Origin: SZAS-18 sp031370675 | GTDB lineage: Bacteria; Verrucomicrobiota; Verrucomicrobiia; Chthoniobacterales; SZAS-18 | Assembly (NCBI GenBank): GCA_031370675.1 | Contig: JANMQT010000074.1 | Location: forward strand, 1-32,234 | Direction of reading: 5' to 3' | DNA: 32,234 nt | Part shown: positions 7,621 through 15,816 of the stretch, piece by piece | Numbering within the stretch: position 1 is the stretch's first letter | How the letters are laid out: the number at the start of each line of letters is the position of its first letter | Translations under genes and position numbers: made by a program | Notes under the pieces: generated by a model | Databases searched by the model: none | What the model was told of the DNA's origin: nothing | Seen by the model: the letters and a program-made list of their open reading frames with translations, nothing else

Positions 7621-9534
7621 TCACTGGCCGGCTTTGATTGACTTGATCACCTCTCGAATGCCATCCAGCGCGACGGGGTCCTCCATCGTGCTGAGGTCAC
7701 CGGTCGAGCGGCTCTCGCAGACGGCCAGAATCGCGCGTCGCAACACCTTGCCGGAACGCGTTTTCGGCAGCAGGCGAACCAGGCCAATGAAGGCCGGCCG
7801 TGCCAGCGCACCCAGCGAGGAAACAATCGTCTGCTCGATCCCGTGCACGACCTGGTGCTTGGAGGAATCGCCGATGTAATCGTCCGGCTGCTTGAGCGAG
7901 ACGAAGCAATACACCACCTGCCCCTTGATCTCGTCGGCGACACCGACTGCGGCGCATTCGGCGACGGCCGGATGCGAGGACACGGTTTCTTCGATTTCCC
8001 GCGTCCCCAGCCGGTGGCCGGCGACATTGATGACGTCGTCGGTGCGTCCGAGAATGAAGAAATATCCTTCCTGATCCTCGTAGGCGTAATCGAAGGTCGA
8101 ATAAAGCTGGCGCTGCAGAAATTGACCACAGTAGTGCTTTTCGAAAAGCTCGTCGTTCCGCCAGACTGTGGACATGCACCCCGGCGGCAGCGGCAGCTCG
8201 ACGGCGAGCACGCCCTTTTCGCCGCGCGGAAGGGCCTGGCCGGTTTCCGCGTTCACGATTTGTGCCTTGTAGCCGTAGCTCGGGAAGCCCGGTGAGCCGG
8301 CGCGAACCTGGACCGATCCCACGCCGGGTGTGAGCGTCAGCAGCGGCCAGCCGGTTTCCGTCTGCCAGTAGTTGTCGATGATTGTCACGCCAAGCGCGTC
8401 GCGGATCCAAAGCGAGGTCGTCTCGTCGAGCGGCTCGCCGGCAAGATACAGCGCGCGGAGACTTTTAACGTTATGGCGCTTGATGCAGTCCGGATCCTGT
8501 TTTTTCAACACCCGCACGGCGGTCGGCGAGGAGAACATCGCGGTGGCCTTGGAGTCCTCGACCAGCTTCCACCAGATCGCCGCGTCGGGCCGGGTCGGGA
8601 GGCCTTCGTAGAGCACGGTGGTCATCCCATGAATGAGCGGGCCGTACACGGTGTAGGAGTGCCCGACGACCCAGCCGACGTCCGCCGTGCAAAAATACGT
8701 CTCACCGGGGCGGCAGTTGTAAATGTGCTGCATCGACGAGGCGAGCGCGACGAGGTAGCCGCCGGTGTCACGCTGGATGCCCTTGGGCCGCGCGGTCGTG
8801 CCGCTGGTGTAGAGTAGATAGCTGGGTTCGCTCGATTCGACCCAGACGCAATCGATCTGCGCGCCGAGCTGCTGCGCGCGCAGCCCGGCGTAATCGAGAT
8901 CGCGACCGGGAGTCATCGCAATGTCCGGATTCAATCCGCGCTGGCAGACGAGCACGTGCGGAACGTGGTGCTGCGCAAGGGCGAGGGCCTCGTCGACCAG
9001 CTTCTTGAGCGGCACGGGCTTGCCGCCGCGCAGGCCGGCGTCCGCCGTGATGACAATCTTCGCCTCGGCGTCGTCAATCCGGCTGGCCAGGCTGCCCGCG
9101 GCGAAACCGGCGAACACCACGGAGTGGATTACGCCGAGCCGCGCGCACGCGAGCATCGCGTAGATGGCCTCGGGAATCATCGGCAGATAAACGATGGCGC
9201 GATCGCCGCGCGCGAGCCCGAGCGAGCGCAACACGGCGGCCATGACGTTCACCTCGCGATGCAATTCCGCGTAGGTGATGAGCCGGGTCTCGCCGGTTTC
9301 GGACGAATAAAAATGGATCGCCGTCTGGCCGGCCCGGGCGGGCAGATGCCGGTCGACCGCATTGTGACAGAGGTTGGTTTCACCCCCGACAAACCATTTC
9401 GCGAAGGGCGGCCTGGAGAAATCGCACACGCGATCAAACGGCCGATGCCAATCGACCAGGGCCGCCTGCCCGGCCCAAAATTCGTCGGGTTGCTCGATGG
9501 ATTTCTGGTAGAAGGCGCTAGTAGCTTTGCTCAT
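7621..9534 (-). CDS. prpE: Propionyl-CoA synthetase (propionate-CoA ligase)
   Basis: PrpE activates propionate with ATP and CoA to propionyl-CoA, feeding the methylcitrate cycle. The protein is 637 aa, in the normal range for acyl-CoA synthetases of the Acs/PrpE type. Visible features are the PrpE-like N terminus (RPPFAKWFVGGETNLCHNAVDRHL region), the AMP-binding loop YTSGTTARPKGIQRDTGGY, the adenylate motif DNYWQTETGWP, the hinge FILGRTDDVINVAGHRLGT, and the C-terminal acetylatable Lys in TRSGKVLRR. The P-loop reads TTARPKG where the family usually has TTGRPKG or TTGKPKG, a Gly-to-Ala change. It is the first gene of the prp operon and diverges from the MFS gene across 133 bp that should hold both promoters; I could not identify convincing -35/-10 boxes. 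Confidence 0.95.
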   Translation of the reverse strand: MSKATSAFYQKSIEQPDEFWAGQAALVDWHRPFDRVCDFSRPPFAKWFVGGETNLCHNAVDRHLPARAGQTAIHFYSSETGETRLITYAELHREVNVMAAVLRSLGLARGDRAIVYLPMIPEAIYAMLACARLGVIHSVVFAGFAAGSLASRIDDAEAKIVITADAGLRGGKPVPLKKLVDEALALAQHHVPHVLVCQRGLNPDIAMTPGRDLDYAGLRAQQLGAQIDCVWVESSEPSYLLYTSGTTARPKGIQRDTGGYLVALASSMQHIYNCRPGETYFCTADVGWVVGHSYTVYGPLIHGMTTVLYEGLPTRPDAAIWWKLVEDSKATAMFSSPTAVRVLKKQDPDCIKRHNVKSLRALYLAGEPLDETTSLWIRDALGVTIIDNYWQTETGWPLLTLTPGVGSVQVRAGSPGFPSYGYKAQIVNAETGQALPRGEKGVLAVELPLPPGCMSTVWRNDELFEKHYCGQFLQRQLYSTFDYAYEDQEGYFFILGRTDDVINVAGHRLGTREIEETVSSHPAVAECAAVGVADEIKGQVVYCFVSLKQPDDYIGDSSKHQVVHGIEQTIVSSLGALARPAFIGLVRLLPKTRSGKVLRRAILAVCESRSTGDLSTMEDPVALDGIREVIKSIKAGQ

Positions 9535-9642
9535 GGGGGTAGAGCCGGCGGACTTCGATCAGAGTGTCAGCACCGCGTGTGAAACGGAATGACTTTGTTC
9601 ATCTCAATGGTGATATGTTTTTCGTGGACGCCTCAAAAAAGT

Positions 9643-9656
9643 TCCGCTTTCGCGGA
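9643..9656 (+). promoter_or_regulatory. Small hairpin just upstream of MFS gene start
   Basis: TCCGC-TTTC-GCGGA forms a perfect 5-bp stem with a 4-nt loop ending 11 bp before the GTG at 9668. It partly adjoins the purine-rich GGGGGAGG that could serve as the ribosome binding site. A role in translation control is only a possibility. Confidence 0.25.
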
Positions 9657-9667
9657 GGGGGAGGACT

Positions 9668-10906
9668 GTGGTCCAGTGCCTCCGGATGTCCGCGGAACAA
9701 ACTGAACCCTCGCGCCGCTGGTTGGACCCGCGCCTGCTGGCGGTAGGCATGGTGGGATTCTGCGCGTTCCTGGATCTCCATTGCGCGCAGCCGCTGTTGT
9801 ATCTTTTCACCCAGGTTTTTGACGTCACGCCGGTGCAAGCCAGCCTGACGGTCAGCGTGACTCCGCTGGCGATCGCGCTCGCGGCGCCCTTTGTTGGATT
9901 GGTGGCGGATCGCCGCAGTCGCAACGGCTTCATCATTTTTTCGCTCACGCTGCTGGCGGTGCCCACGTTTCTGGCGGCGACCTCCAGCAGCCTCTCCGCT
10001 CTGGTGTTCTGGCGTTTCCTGCAGGGGTTCGTGATGCCCGGCGCCTTTGCGGTGATTCTCGCCTACATCAGCGAGGAATGGAGCGGCGGAAATCTCGGCC
10101 GCGCCATGAGCGCGAACATCGCCGGCAATGTGCTCGGCGGCTTCAGCGGTCGCTTCATCGCGGGCTGGATGGCGGACCACTTCGGCTGGCGCTCCGCGTT
10201 TGTCTCGCTCGGCGGGTTGACGCTCATCGGTGCGTTTGTGGTGTGGCGGTGGCTGCCCGAATCGCGCCAGTACACGCGACGGACGACCACCGCTGCGCCG
10301 GTCTTCACGACGCTTGGGGCGCACCTGCGCAATCCGCGGTTGCTGGCAGTGTGCGCGGTTGGATTCAGCGTCCTGTTCTGTCTGACGGGCGCGTTTACCT
10401 ATGTGAATTTCTACCTGGCCGCGCCGCCCTTCGGGCTGGGACCGGGCGCGCTCGGGTCAATTTTCGCCGTGTACCTGATCGGCGTGATCGTGACACCGAT
10501 CGCCGGGCGATATCTCGACCGCGTCGGTCATCGTCGCATGCTGGCGCTCGCGCTCAGTTGCTCGGCGGCCGGGTTACTGCTGACCCTGGTGCCGCGGCTT
10601 CCGCTGGTCGTTCTTGGCCTGACGGTCTGTTCGACGGGGACGTTCATCTGCCAGTCGGCCGCGACGACTGCTCTGGGCATGGCGTCGAATCGCGATCGCT
10701 CCGCGGCGGCCGGCCTCTATCTCACGTTCTATTACGGCGGCGGAAGCCTGGGCGCCGTGCTCCCGGGTTTCGCCTGGAACCATGGCGGCTGGCCCTTTTG
10801 CGTGGCGTTGCTGGTGGCAATCCAATTCCTGACAGTCGGCCTCGCGATGGCGACGTGGCCGGATCGCATGCCGCGCCGCGAACGCGTCGCACCGGACACC
10901 GCCTGA
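9668..10906 (+). CDS. MFS transporter
   Basis: This is a 412-aa major facilitator superfamily permease with about 12 hydrophobic segments. The inter-helix loop GLVADRRSRNGFII matches the MFS A-motif between TM2 and TM3, and a second related motif, GRYLDRVGHRRMLAL, lies in the C-terminal half; FLQGFVMPGAFAVILAYISEEW matches TM4-5. It resembles the drug/small-molecule exporter branch (YnfM-like), but the substrate cannot be read from the sequence. The GTG at 9668 has GGGGGAGG three bases upstream; ATG at 9686 (MSAEQ) is the alternative and would give 406 aa. It is transcribed alone, divergent from prpE and convergent with the DUF4126 gene (14 bp between stops). Confidence 0.88.
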   Translation: MVQCLRMSAEQTEPSRRWLDPRLLAVGMVGFCAFLDLHCAQPLLYLFTQVFDVTPVQASLTVSVTPLAIALAAPFVGLVADRRSRNGFIIFSLTLLAVPTFLAATSSSLSALVFWRFLQGFVMPGAFAVILAYISEEWSGGNLGRAMSANIAGNVLGGFSGRFIAGWMADHFGWRSAFVSLGGLTLIGAFVVWRWLPESRQYTRRTTTAAPVFTTLGAHLRNPRLLAVCAVGFSVLFCLTGAFTYVNFYLAAPPFGLGPGALGSIFAVYLIGVIVTPIAGRYLDRVGHRRMLALALSCSAAGLLLTLVPRLPLVVLGLTVCSTGTFICQSAATTALGMASNRDRSAAAGLYLTFYYGGGSLGAVLPGFAWNHGGWPFCVALLVAIQFLTVGLAMATWPDRMPRRERVAPDTA

Positions 10907-10920
10907 AGACTTGCCGGCCG

Positions 10921-11958
10921 TCAGCCTTGCAACGCGAGCTCGGCGGCGGGTGCGCCCACGGGGGCGACAAGCCGTGACTTGAGCGATTGAGCCAGCAGAC
11001 GCACGAGAGAAGCGCGGGTGCGGTCGAACACAAAGGTGAATTTCGGCCGCTTGTCGGCGGCATAGAGCACGAGATCTTCGCTCAGGAATTTCCGTTCGCA
11101 CGAGACGTCATAACCGGTCACGTCGAGGCGCTTGGCCATTCGTTTCCAGCCGCGCCGCCCGACGAAGTATACGCGGTTCGGTTCGCCTGCGAGGACGACG
11201 AGATGCCCGCGCGTGTGGGGCGGGAGTATCTTTGACGCGCCCGTCAGGCAGGCGGCGGCCCAGTCGACCCGCGCGCCCGATTCGTTGAGGGCGGCAAGCT
11301 GGAGGGCGGCATCGGACGGAAGGTCGGCCCGCAATTCCGCCGGCTGCCCGCCGGCCGCGGCGGAAAGTTTTTTCCAGATCAGCCACGCCTTGGTTCGCGC
11401 CACGCGAAAAATGATCGGCAGCAAATACAGCAGGGCCGCAATCAGGCAGCTAAACACCACAAAGGCGACCGCGGGATGCGTGTAGATAAGGGTCAGTCCG
11501 GCCAGCACGCCGAGGTCCTCGACGGTGCTCAGGGCGATGTTCGAAAATGGCTCGGGCGAACCGTTCACGAGCAGGCGCGTGCCAGCCTTCGCGCTGTGGG
11601 CGGTCAGCGCCACGCCGCCCGCGAGCAATGCGATGATGATTTCGTAGACCGGATCGGTCGTGCCCAGCACCCGCAGCGCTAGAAACGCGCCGCCGATGGG
11701 ACGGATCGCCGTATGCACGACATCCCAGGCCGAGTCGACACCCGGGATCTTGTCCGCGAAAAATTCGATGAGAAACAATGCACCGGCGATGGCGATCACC
11801 GCCGGCTCACCCAGCACGGCGAGGCCCTGGTACTGCGAGGAGAGCGTGATCCAATGATTATGGATCGCCAGGCCCGCGGTAAAGACCGTGAGATATAGAT
11901 TGATGCCGGAAAGAGTGGCAAAGCCAAGGGCGGCGCCGAGGAGGGCTAGAGTTTCCAT
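10921..11958 (-). CDS. DUF4126 membrane protein
   Basis: The protein is 345 aa. The first about 200 residues match the DUF4126 family: a hydrophobic start (LALLGAALGFATLSGINLYLTVF), then FFADKIPGVDSAWDVVHTAIRPIGGAFLALRVLG, and LAGGVALTAHSAKAGTRLLVNGSPEPFSNIALSTVEDLGV, all in membrane helices. The remaining 140 residues form a soluble tail after an LIWKKL segment, longer than in the minimal family. The tail has a VVLAGEPNRVYFVGRRGWKRMAKRLDV-like mixed alpha/beta stretch of unknown role. The function of DUF4126 is unknown. It follows recO by 57 bp on the same strand and may be its operon partner. Confidence 0.82.
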   Translation of the reverse strand: METLALLGAALGFATLSGINLYLTVFTAGLAIHNHWITLSSQYQGLAVLGEPAVIAIAGALFLIEFFADKIPGVDSAWDVVHTAIRPIGGAFLALRVLGTTDPVYEIIIALLAGGVALTAHSAKAGTRLLVNGSPEPFSNIALSTVEDLGVLAGLTLIYTHPAVAFVVFSCLIAALLYLLPIIFRVARTKAWLIWKKLSAAAGGQPAELRADLPSDAALQLAALNESGARVDWAAACLTGASKILPPHTRGHLVVLAGEPNRVYFVGRRGWKRMAKRLDVTGYDVSCERKFLSEDLVLYAADKRPKFTFVFDRTRASLVRLLAQSLKSRLVAPVGAPAAELALQG

Positions 11959-12015
11959 GAAGAGGGTGGCGATTCAGAGGGGACGGCGTTTCTGACATTC
12001 GAAAAGAATTCACGT

Positions 12016-12618
12016 TCAATCCAGCGAGGCGGCCGGCGGATTCCCGGCGGTCATGACCAGCGGGGAGTTGCTTGAGTCTTTCGTCCGCAGTTTCTTGAGC
12101 AAGTCGGCGCGGCCAATCGGCAGCCGGTGGGTCAGGCGCGCGATCGCGCGAATCGGATCGCCGTTCGTGTCGTCCACGAGACCCAGGGCGCGCGCCAGCT
12201 CGCGTTCGAAATGGAGCAGAGCGCGGCGGGTGGGTTCCTGCGCGTCGAGAAATCCCAACGCCCGGCGGAGCAGATCAAAGATCTCAGGAATGGGATGATC
12301 GGCGACGCTGGTCAGCTCGATCAACTCGACAAAGTGCGCCGCCAGCTCGAGCCGCAAGTAGGATTGGCGCAGGGCGTCGTGTGTGGAATGGAGGAGGAGT
12401 TCGCCGAGTGTGTGTAATTCACTCCGCCGGCTGCGGACAAACTGGATGTCCGCCTCGAAAAACAGGTCCAGGCGGCCGGCGAATGGGCTTTTGGGCCGGC
12501 GCGCACCCTTGGCGACGGTCTTGATCAAGCCGTGGTCCTGGGTCAGCCAGGTGATGATGAAGCTGGTCTCGCTCAGCTTCGTGCGCCGGAGAAGAATCGC
12601 GGCGGAAGATTCCATCAC
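12016..12618 (-). CDS. recO: DNA repair protein RecO
   Basis: RecO works with RecF and RecR to load RecA on SSB-coated gaps. The N-terminal OB-fold is recognisable (AILLRRTKLSETSFIITWLTQDHGLIKTVAKGARRPKS, then FAGRLDLFFEADIQF), followed by the helical domain (HTLGELLLHSTHDALRQSYLRLELAAHFVELIE). The protein is 200 aa, about 40 shorter than most RecO proteins, and has no cysteine, so the C-terminal four-Cys zinc site of many RecO proteins is absent. The frame opens with GTG-ATG (12618 or 12615). It lies downstream of lpd across a 127-bp gap containing a structured repeat. Confidence 0.9.
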   Translation of the reverse strand: MMESSAAILLRRTKLSETSFIITWLTQDHGLIKTVAKGARRPKSPFAGRLDLFFEADIQFVRSRRSELHTLGELLLHSTHDALRQSYLRLELAAHFVELIELTSVADHPIPEIFDLLRRALGFLDAQEPTRRALLHFERELARALGLVDDTNGDPIRAIARLTHRLPIGRADLLKKLRTKDSSNSPLVMTAGNPPAASLD

Positions 12619-12636
12619 GGTAAGATTGGCCAGGAA

Positions 12637-12739
12637 AGCACGAAGGACTCGAAGATTTGGCCGAAGGCCAGAATGGCGGAAGCCGCCTCATTTCTGTGTT
12701 GAAACTGGCTTCGTCAGCTTTGTGCCTTCGTGGCAGCAC
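12637..12739. repeat. Structured REP-like repeat between lpd and recO
   Basis: On the minus strand the gap reads, in order: CCACGAAGGCACAAAGC, a hairpin GGCGG-CTT-CCGCC, a hairpin TGGCC-TTC-GGCCA, then CTTCGAGTCCTTCGTGC. The outer CACGAAGG and CCTTCGTG are inverted. No ORF of interest lies inside. It resembles a non-autonomous hairpin element and shares the CACGAAGG word with the GxxExxY cassette ends. CCTTCGTGGCAG also occurs near 3458. Confidence 0.5.
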
Positions 12740-12745
12740 ATTCAA

Positions 12746-14146
12746 TTAGGCGTGCATGGCGCGGCCACCGACGGCGAGGGCGGCTTCCTTCGTTGCCTCG
12801 CTGAGCGTGGGATGGGCGTGGAAGGTGCGGGCGAGATCCTCGGCGCTGCCTTGAAATTCCATCAGGGTGACGACTTCCGCGATCAGTTCCGACGCCGCGG
12901 GCGAAAGGATTTGCGCCCCGAGCACGCGATCGGTCTTCGCGTCGGCGATGATCTTAACGAAGCCCTCCGCCGAATCACTCGCAAGCGCGCGGCCGTTCGC
13001 CTTGAAGGGGAATTTCCCAATCTTCACGGCGCGGCCCTCGGCCTTCGCCTGGTCCTCGCCGATTCCCGCGCTGGCGGCCTCGGGGTGGGTGTAGATGACA
13101 TTCGGGACGACCTCGTAATTCACGTGGCCGGCCTTGCCCGCGATGATCTCCGAGCAGGCGACGCCCTCCTCCTCGGCCTTGTGGGCGAGCATCGGGCCCG
13201 CGATGATGTCGCCAATGGCGTAAACGCCGGGCAGATTAGTGCAGTAGTGCGCGTCGACCTTGATGCGTCCCTTGTCATCGAGCGCCAGCCCGAGCGACTC
13301 GGGCGCGACGCCCCCGAGATTGGGTTTGCGTCCCACCGCCATCAGCACCTTGTCGGCTTCGAATTTCAATTCGGCCCCGTCCTTGCCCGTCGCGCGAACG
13401 GTCGCCCTGTCGCCCTCGACCTTTACCTCGGTGACCTTGGTATCGACGTAGAATTTCAAGCCTTCGGCTGCGAGGGATTTTTGCAGCGCGGCCGAGACGT
13501 CGGCGTCAAAACCAACGGCGATGCGCGGGAGGAATTCGATGACGTCGACCTTGGCCCCCAAGCGTGCCCAGACTGAGCCGAGCTCGAGGCCGATTGCGCC
13601 TGCGCCGATCACGACGAGCGATTCGGGAACCTGGGCAAAACTCAACGCTTCGGTGCTCGTGACGATGACGTTGCCGTCAGCCGGTGCGAACGGCAGATCC
13701 ATCGGCACGCTGCCGGTCGCGATGATGATGTGTTTCGCCTCGAGCGATTCCGTTGCGCCTTCTGACTTCTTCACGTTGACGAAACCAGGCTTGTCGATCA
13801 CGCCGTGGCCGAAATAAGTCGTCACCTTGTTCTTCTTCATCAGGAACGCGACGCCCCCGGTGAGCTGCGCGACGGTCTTGTCCTTGCGCCTGAGCATCGC
13901 CGCGAGATCCAGTTTCAGGTCACCGACCACGACCCCGTGTTCGGCGGAGCCATGTTTCGCAAAGGAAAAATGATGGCTCGAATTCAAGAGTGCCTTGCTG
14001 GGAATGCAACCGGTGTTCAGGCACGTGCCTCCGAGCGTCTTGCTGACTTCGACGATGGCGGTCTTGAGGCCGAGTTGGGCGGCACGAATGGCGGCGACGT
14101 AGCCGGCCACGCCGGCTCCGATGACGATGACGTCGAATGATGGCAT
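12746..14146 (-). CDS. lpdA: Dihydrolipoyl dehydrogenase (E3)
   Basis: This is the FAD flavoprotein that reoxidises dihydrolipoamide in the pyruvate and 2-oxoglutarate dehydrogenase complexes and the glycine cleavage system. It is 466 aa, the family length. The N-terminal FAD site is VIVIGAGVAGYVAAIRAAQ, the redox-active disulfide is C42/C47 in GGTCLNTGCIPSK, the NAD site is VVIGAGAIGLELGSVWARLG, the second FAD motif is GVYAIGDIIAGPMLAHKAEEEG, and the C-terminal active-site His is in FHAHPTLSEA. ATG at 14146 (MPSFDVIVIG) is unambiguous. It stands 141 bp after the xer-type gene. No E1 or E2 gene is in the window. Confidence 0.97.
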   Translation of the reverse strand: MPSFDVIVIGAGVAGYVAAIRAAQLGLKTAIVEVSKTLGGTCLNTGCIPSKALLNSSHHFSFAKHGSAEHGVVVGDLKLDLAAMLRRKDKTVAQLTGGVAFLMKKNKVTTYFGHGVIDKPGFVNVKKSEGATESLEAKHIIIATGSVPMDLPFAPADGNVIVTSTEALSFAQVPESLVVIGAGAIGLELGSVWARLGAKVDVIEFLPRIAVGFDADVSAALQKSLAAEGLKFYVDTKVTEVKVEGDRATVRATGKDGAELKFEADKVLMAVGRKPNLGGVAPESLGLALDDKGRIKVDAHYCTNLPGVYAIGDIIAGPMLAHKAEEEGVACSEIIAGKAGHVNYEVVPNVIYTHPEAASAGIGEDQAKAEGRAVKIGKFPFKANGRALASDSAEGFVKIIADAKTDRVLGAQILSPAASELIAEVVTLMEFQGSAEDLARTFHAHPTLSEATKEAALAVGGRAMHA

Positions 14147-14287
14147 AGGGGTTTCGCCGGCAACCTAGGAGCCTCTTGAAGTACTAGCAAGGCCCGCGTG
14201 GCAGTCGATTTTTTGTCCTGGGCAAGGAGCGCGCGTAGCGGCTGGAGCCGAGGCGCATGCTCCTCCTGCGGGCGCACGAGGAGGCAA

Positions 14288-15199
14288 TCAGGCGCGGGGA
14301 TGAAACTTGTGGTGCACCGCCTTCAGGCGCGTGGAGTCGACGTGTGTATAGATTTCCGTCGTAGAGATATCGGCGTGGCCGAGCATTTCCTGGATGACGC
14401 GCAAATCGGCCCCGTTTGAGAGCAGGTGCGTCGCGAACGAATGGCGCACGAGGTGCGGGTAAACGTGCGCTTCGAGTCCGGCGCGCTTTGCGGCATCGCG
14501 GACTATCTCCCAGACGCGGTGCGTCGTGAGGCCAGCGCCGCGATTCGAGAGAAACAGCACGCTGCCGGTCCGCGGCCTGACCAATTTCGGCCGGGCGTGC
14601 GCGAGATAGGCGGCGAGGACCTCGCGCGCGCGGGCGCCGACCGGCACGATGCGGGTCTTGTTCCCCTTGCCCGTCACGCGAATGATGCCCTGCTCGAGAT
14701 CGAGGTTCTCCAGCCGCGCCCCCACGAGTTCGGCCGCGCGCAATCCGCTCGCATAAAGCAATTCGAGGATGGCACGATCGCGCATGACCAGCGGGTCGCG
14801 GGAATCCGGGGCAAACGCCGCAAGCAGACGCTCGATGCCGAGTTCGTTGAGCGTCTCGGGCAGATGGCGCTCGAGGCGCGGGAGCGTCATGCCCTCGGCC
14901 GCGTCGGTGGTGATCTCCCCGCGTGCGTGCAAATGGCGCAGGAAAATCTTGATCGCCACGATGCTGATCTTGAGCGAGCCGGCGGCGAGGCCCGCGCGCT
15001 TGCGATGGTCGAGATACGCCGAGATGAGCGCCGGCGTGATCCCCTCGGCGCGCGTCACCCCGTGGCGGTCAGCCAGCCAGGCGAAGAAATGTTCCAGCGC
15101 TCGCCGCGTGTTGAGCTGATACTTGTCGGACAGCCCGCGCTCGGTCGCGAGGTGGCGGATGAAGCTCTCGAGGGCCGGGCCGAGGAGCGGGTCGGACAT
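14288..15199 (-). CDS. xerD: Tyrosine recombinase XerC/XerD
   Basis: Site-specific tyrosine recombinase that resolves chromosome dimers at dif. The protein is 303 aa from the ATG at 15199 (MSDPLLG); a GTG 7 codons upstream would give 310. The N-terminal SAM-like core-binding domain (about residues 8-95) is followed by the catalytic domain with the full R-K-H-R-H-Y set: ASGLRAAEL (Arg), GKGNKTR (Lys), PHLVRHSFATHLL (His and Arg), LGHADISTTEIYTHV (His and Tyr nucleophile). The high similarity to the housekeeping XerD pattern argues against a phage integrase. The gene lies 35 bp after the PATAN/DUF4388 gene, so it could be transcribed from the chemosensory operon. Confidence 0.93.
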   Translation of the reverse strand: MSDPLLGPALESFIRHLATERGLSDKYQLNTRRALEHFFAWLADRHGVTRAEGITPALISAYLDHRKRAGLAAGSLKISIVAIKIFLRHLHARGEITTDAAEGMTLPRLERHLPETLNELGIERLLAAFAPDSRDPLVMRDRAILELLYASGLRAAELVGARLENLDLEQGIIRVTGKGNKTRIVPVGARAREVLAAYLAHARPKLVRPRTGSVLFLSNRGAGLTTHRVWEIVRDAAKRAGLEAHVYPHLVRHSFATHLLSNGADLRVIQEMLGHADISTTEIYTHVDSTRLKAVHHKFHPRA

Positions 15200-15234
15200 G
15201 CCAGCGGCGAAAGCGATCACGCGGGTGCCCCGCG

Positions 15235-15792
15235 TCAGGTCGTGCTGTCGAACTGCTGGCGCCAGTGCACCTGCTCGTCGAGCCGTTGCAGCGTGGTGAG
15301 CAGGAGATGATCCGTGCTCACCTCGAACAGGACGTCAATGTGATCGACCGGGCGCTCAAAAAACTTGTAGGTCCCATCACCGAGCGCGAGCAGGCGTTCG
15401 AACGATTTCTGCCCACGCACCGAGCGGGTGCCGGTCGCGTTGATGACCCGGCCGTTTTCGAAGTAGACGCGCACGGTCTCGGCGTTGCCGTTGGTGGCGA
15501 CCACCATTTCGCCGGTGCGCTGGGTGTTGACGATGATCTGGATGATCTCCACGGCCATGCCCTTGGTCAGGTTGCCGCTGAGCATGGGCTCCGGCTCCGG
15601 CGTGCTGCCGGCACTGTCCATCCCCTCGCACTGTTCGGCGAGGTTGTAGGCGCGGGCCGCCTCCTTGGAAAGACCGACTTTGCTGAAGCGATCGGCCAGA
15701 TCAATGTAGCCCTCGACGGTGGGCGAAGTTTTCAGCTCCGCCTCGCGCAGGCGCAGCTCATCGAGAGTATTTCCCCAGGAGTATGTGGCCAT
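15235..15792 (-). CDS. PATAN/DUF4388 domain protein
   Basis: The protein is 185 aa. Residues 1-60 contain a TPR-like helical pair (TVEGYIDLADRFSKVGLSKEAARAYNLAEQCE region). Residues about 70-175 are a DUF4388/PATAN domain: LSGNLTKGMAVEIIQIIVNT, QRTGEMVV, VYFENGRVINATG, and a C-terminal helical part. PATAN domains occur with REC domains in regulators of type IV pili and gliding. ATG at 15792 (MATYSW) is chosen over a TTG 7 codons upstream. It directly follows the hybrid cheA (24 bp) and closes the chemosensory operon. It has no output domain, so it may act through protein contacts, perhaps with one of the REC domains. Confidence 0.82.
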   Translation of the reverse strand: MATYSWGNTLDELRLREAELKTSPTVEGYIDLADRFSKVGLSKEAARAYNLAEQCEGMDSAGSTPEPEPMLSGNLTKGMAVEIIQIIVNTQRTGEMVVATNGNAETVRVYFENGRVINATGTRSVRGQKSFERLLALGDGTYKFFERPVDHIDVLFEVSTDHLLLTTLQRLDEQVHWRQQFDSTT

Positions 15793-15816
15793 TGGTACGA
15801 AGACAAACCGCAACCC

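Noticed and set aside
9535..9667. Divergent promoter pair between prpE and the MFS gene
   Set aside because: TTGAGA- and TATGTT-like words occur, but none is at convincing -35/-10 spacing. Only the presence of promoters somewhere in this gap can be inferred.
14147..14287. Terminator or small RNA between lpd and xerD
   Set aside because: A CTCCTC/GAGGAG pair with a 12-nt loop is present next to the xerD stop, but there is no T-tract or other sign of an RNA gene.
14288..15199. Phage-type integrase marking an integrative element
   Set aside because: The motifs and length fit housekeeping XerC/XerD. No phage genes, attachment sites or adjacent tRNA are seen.
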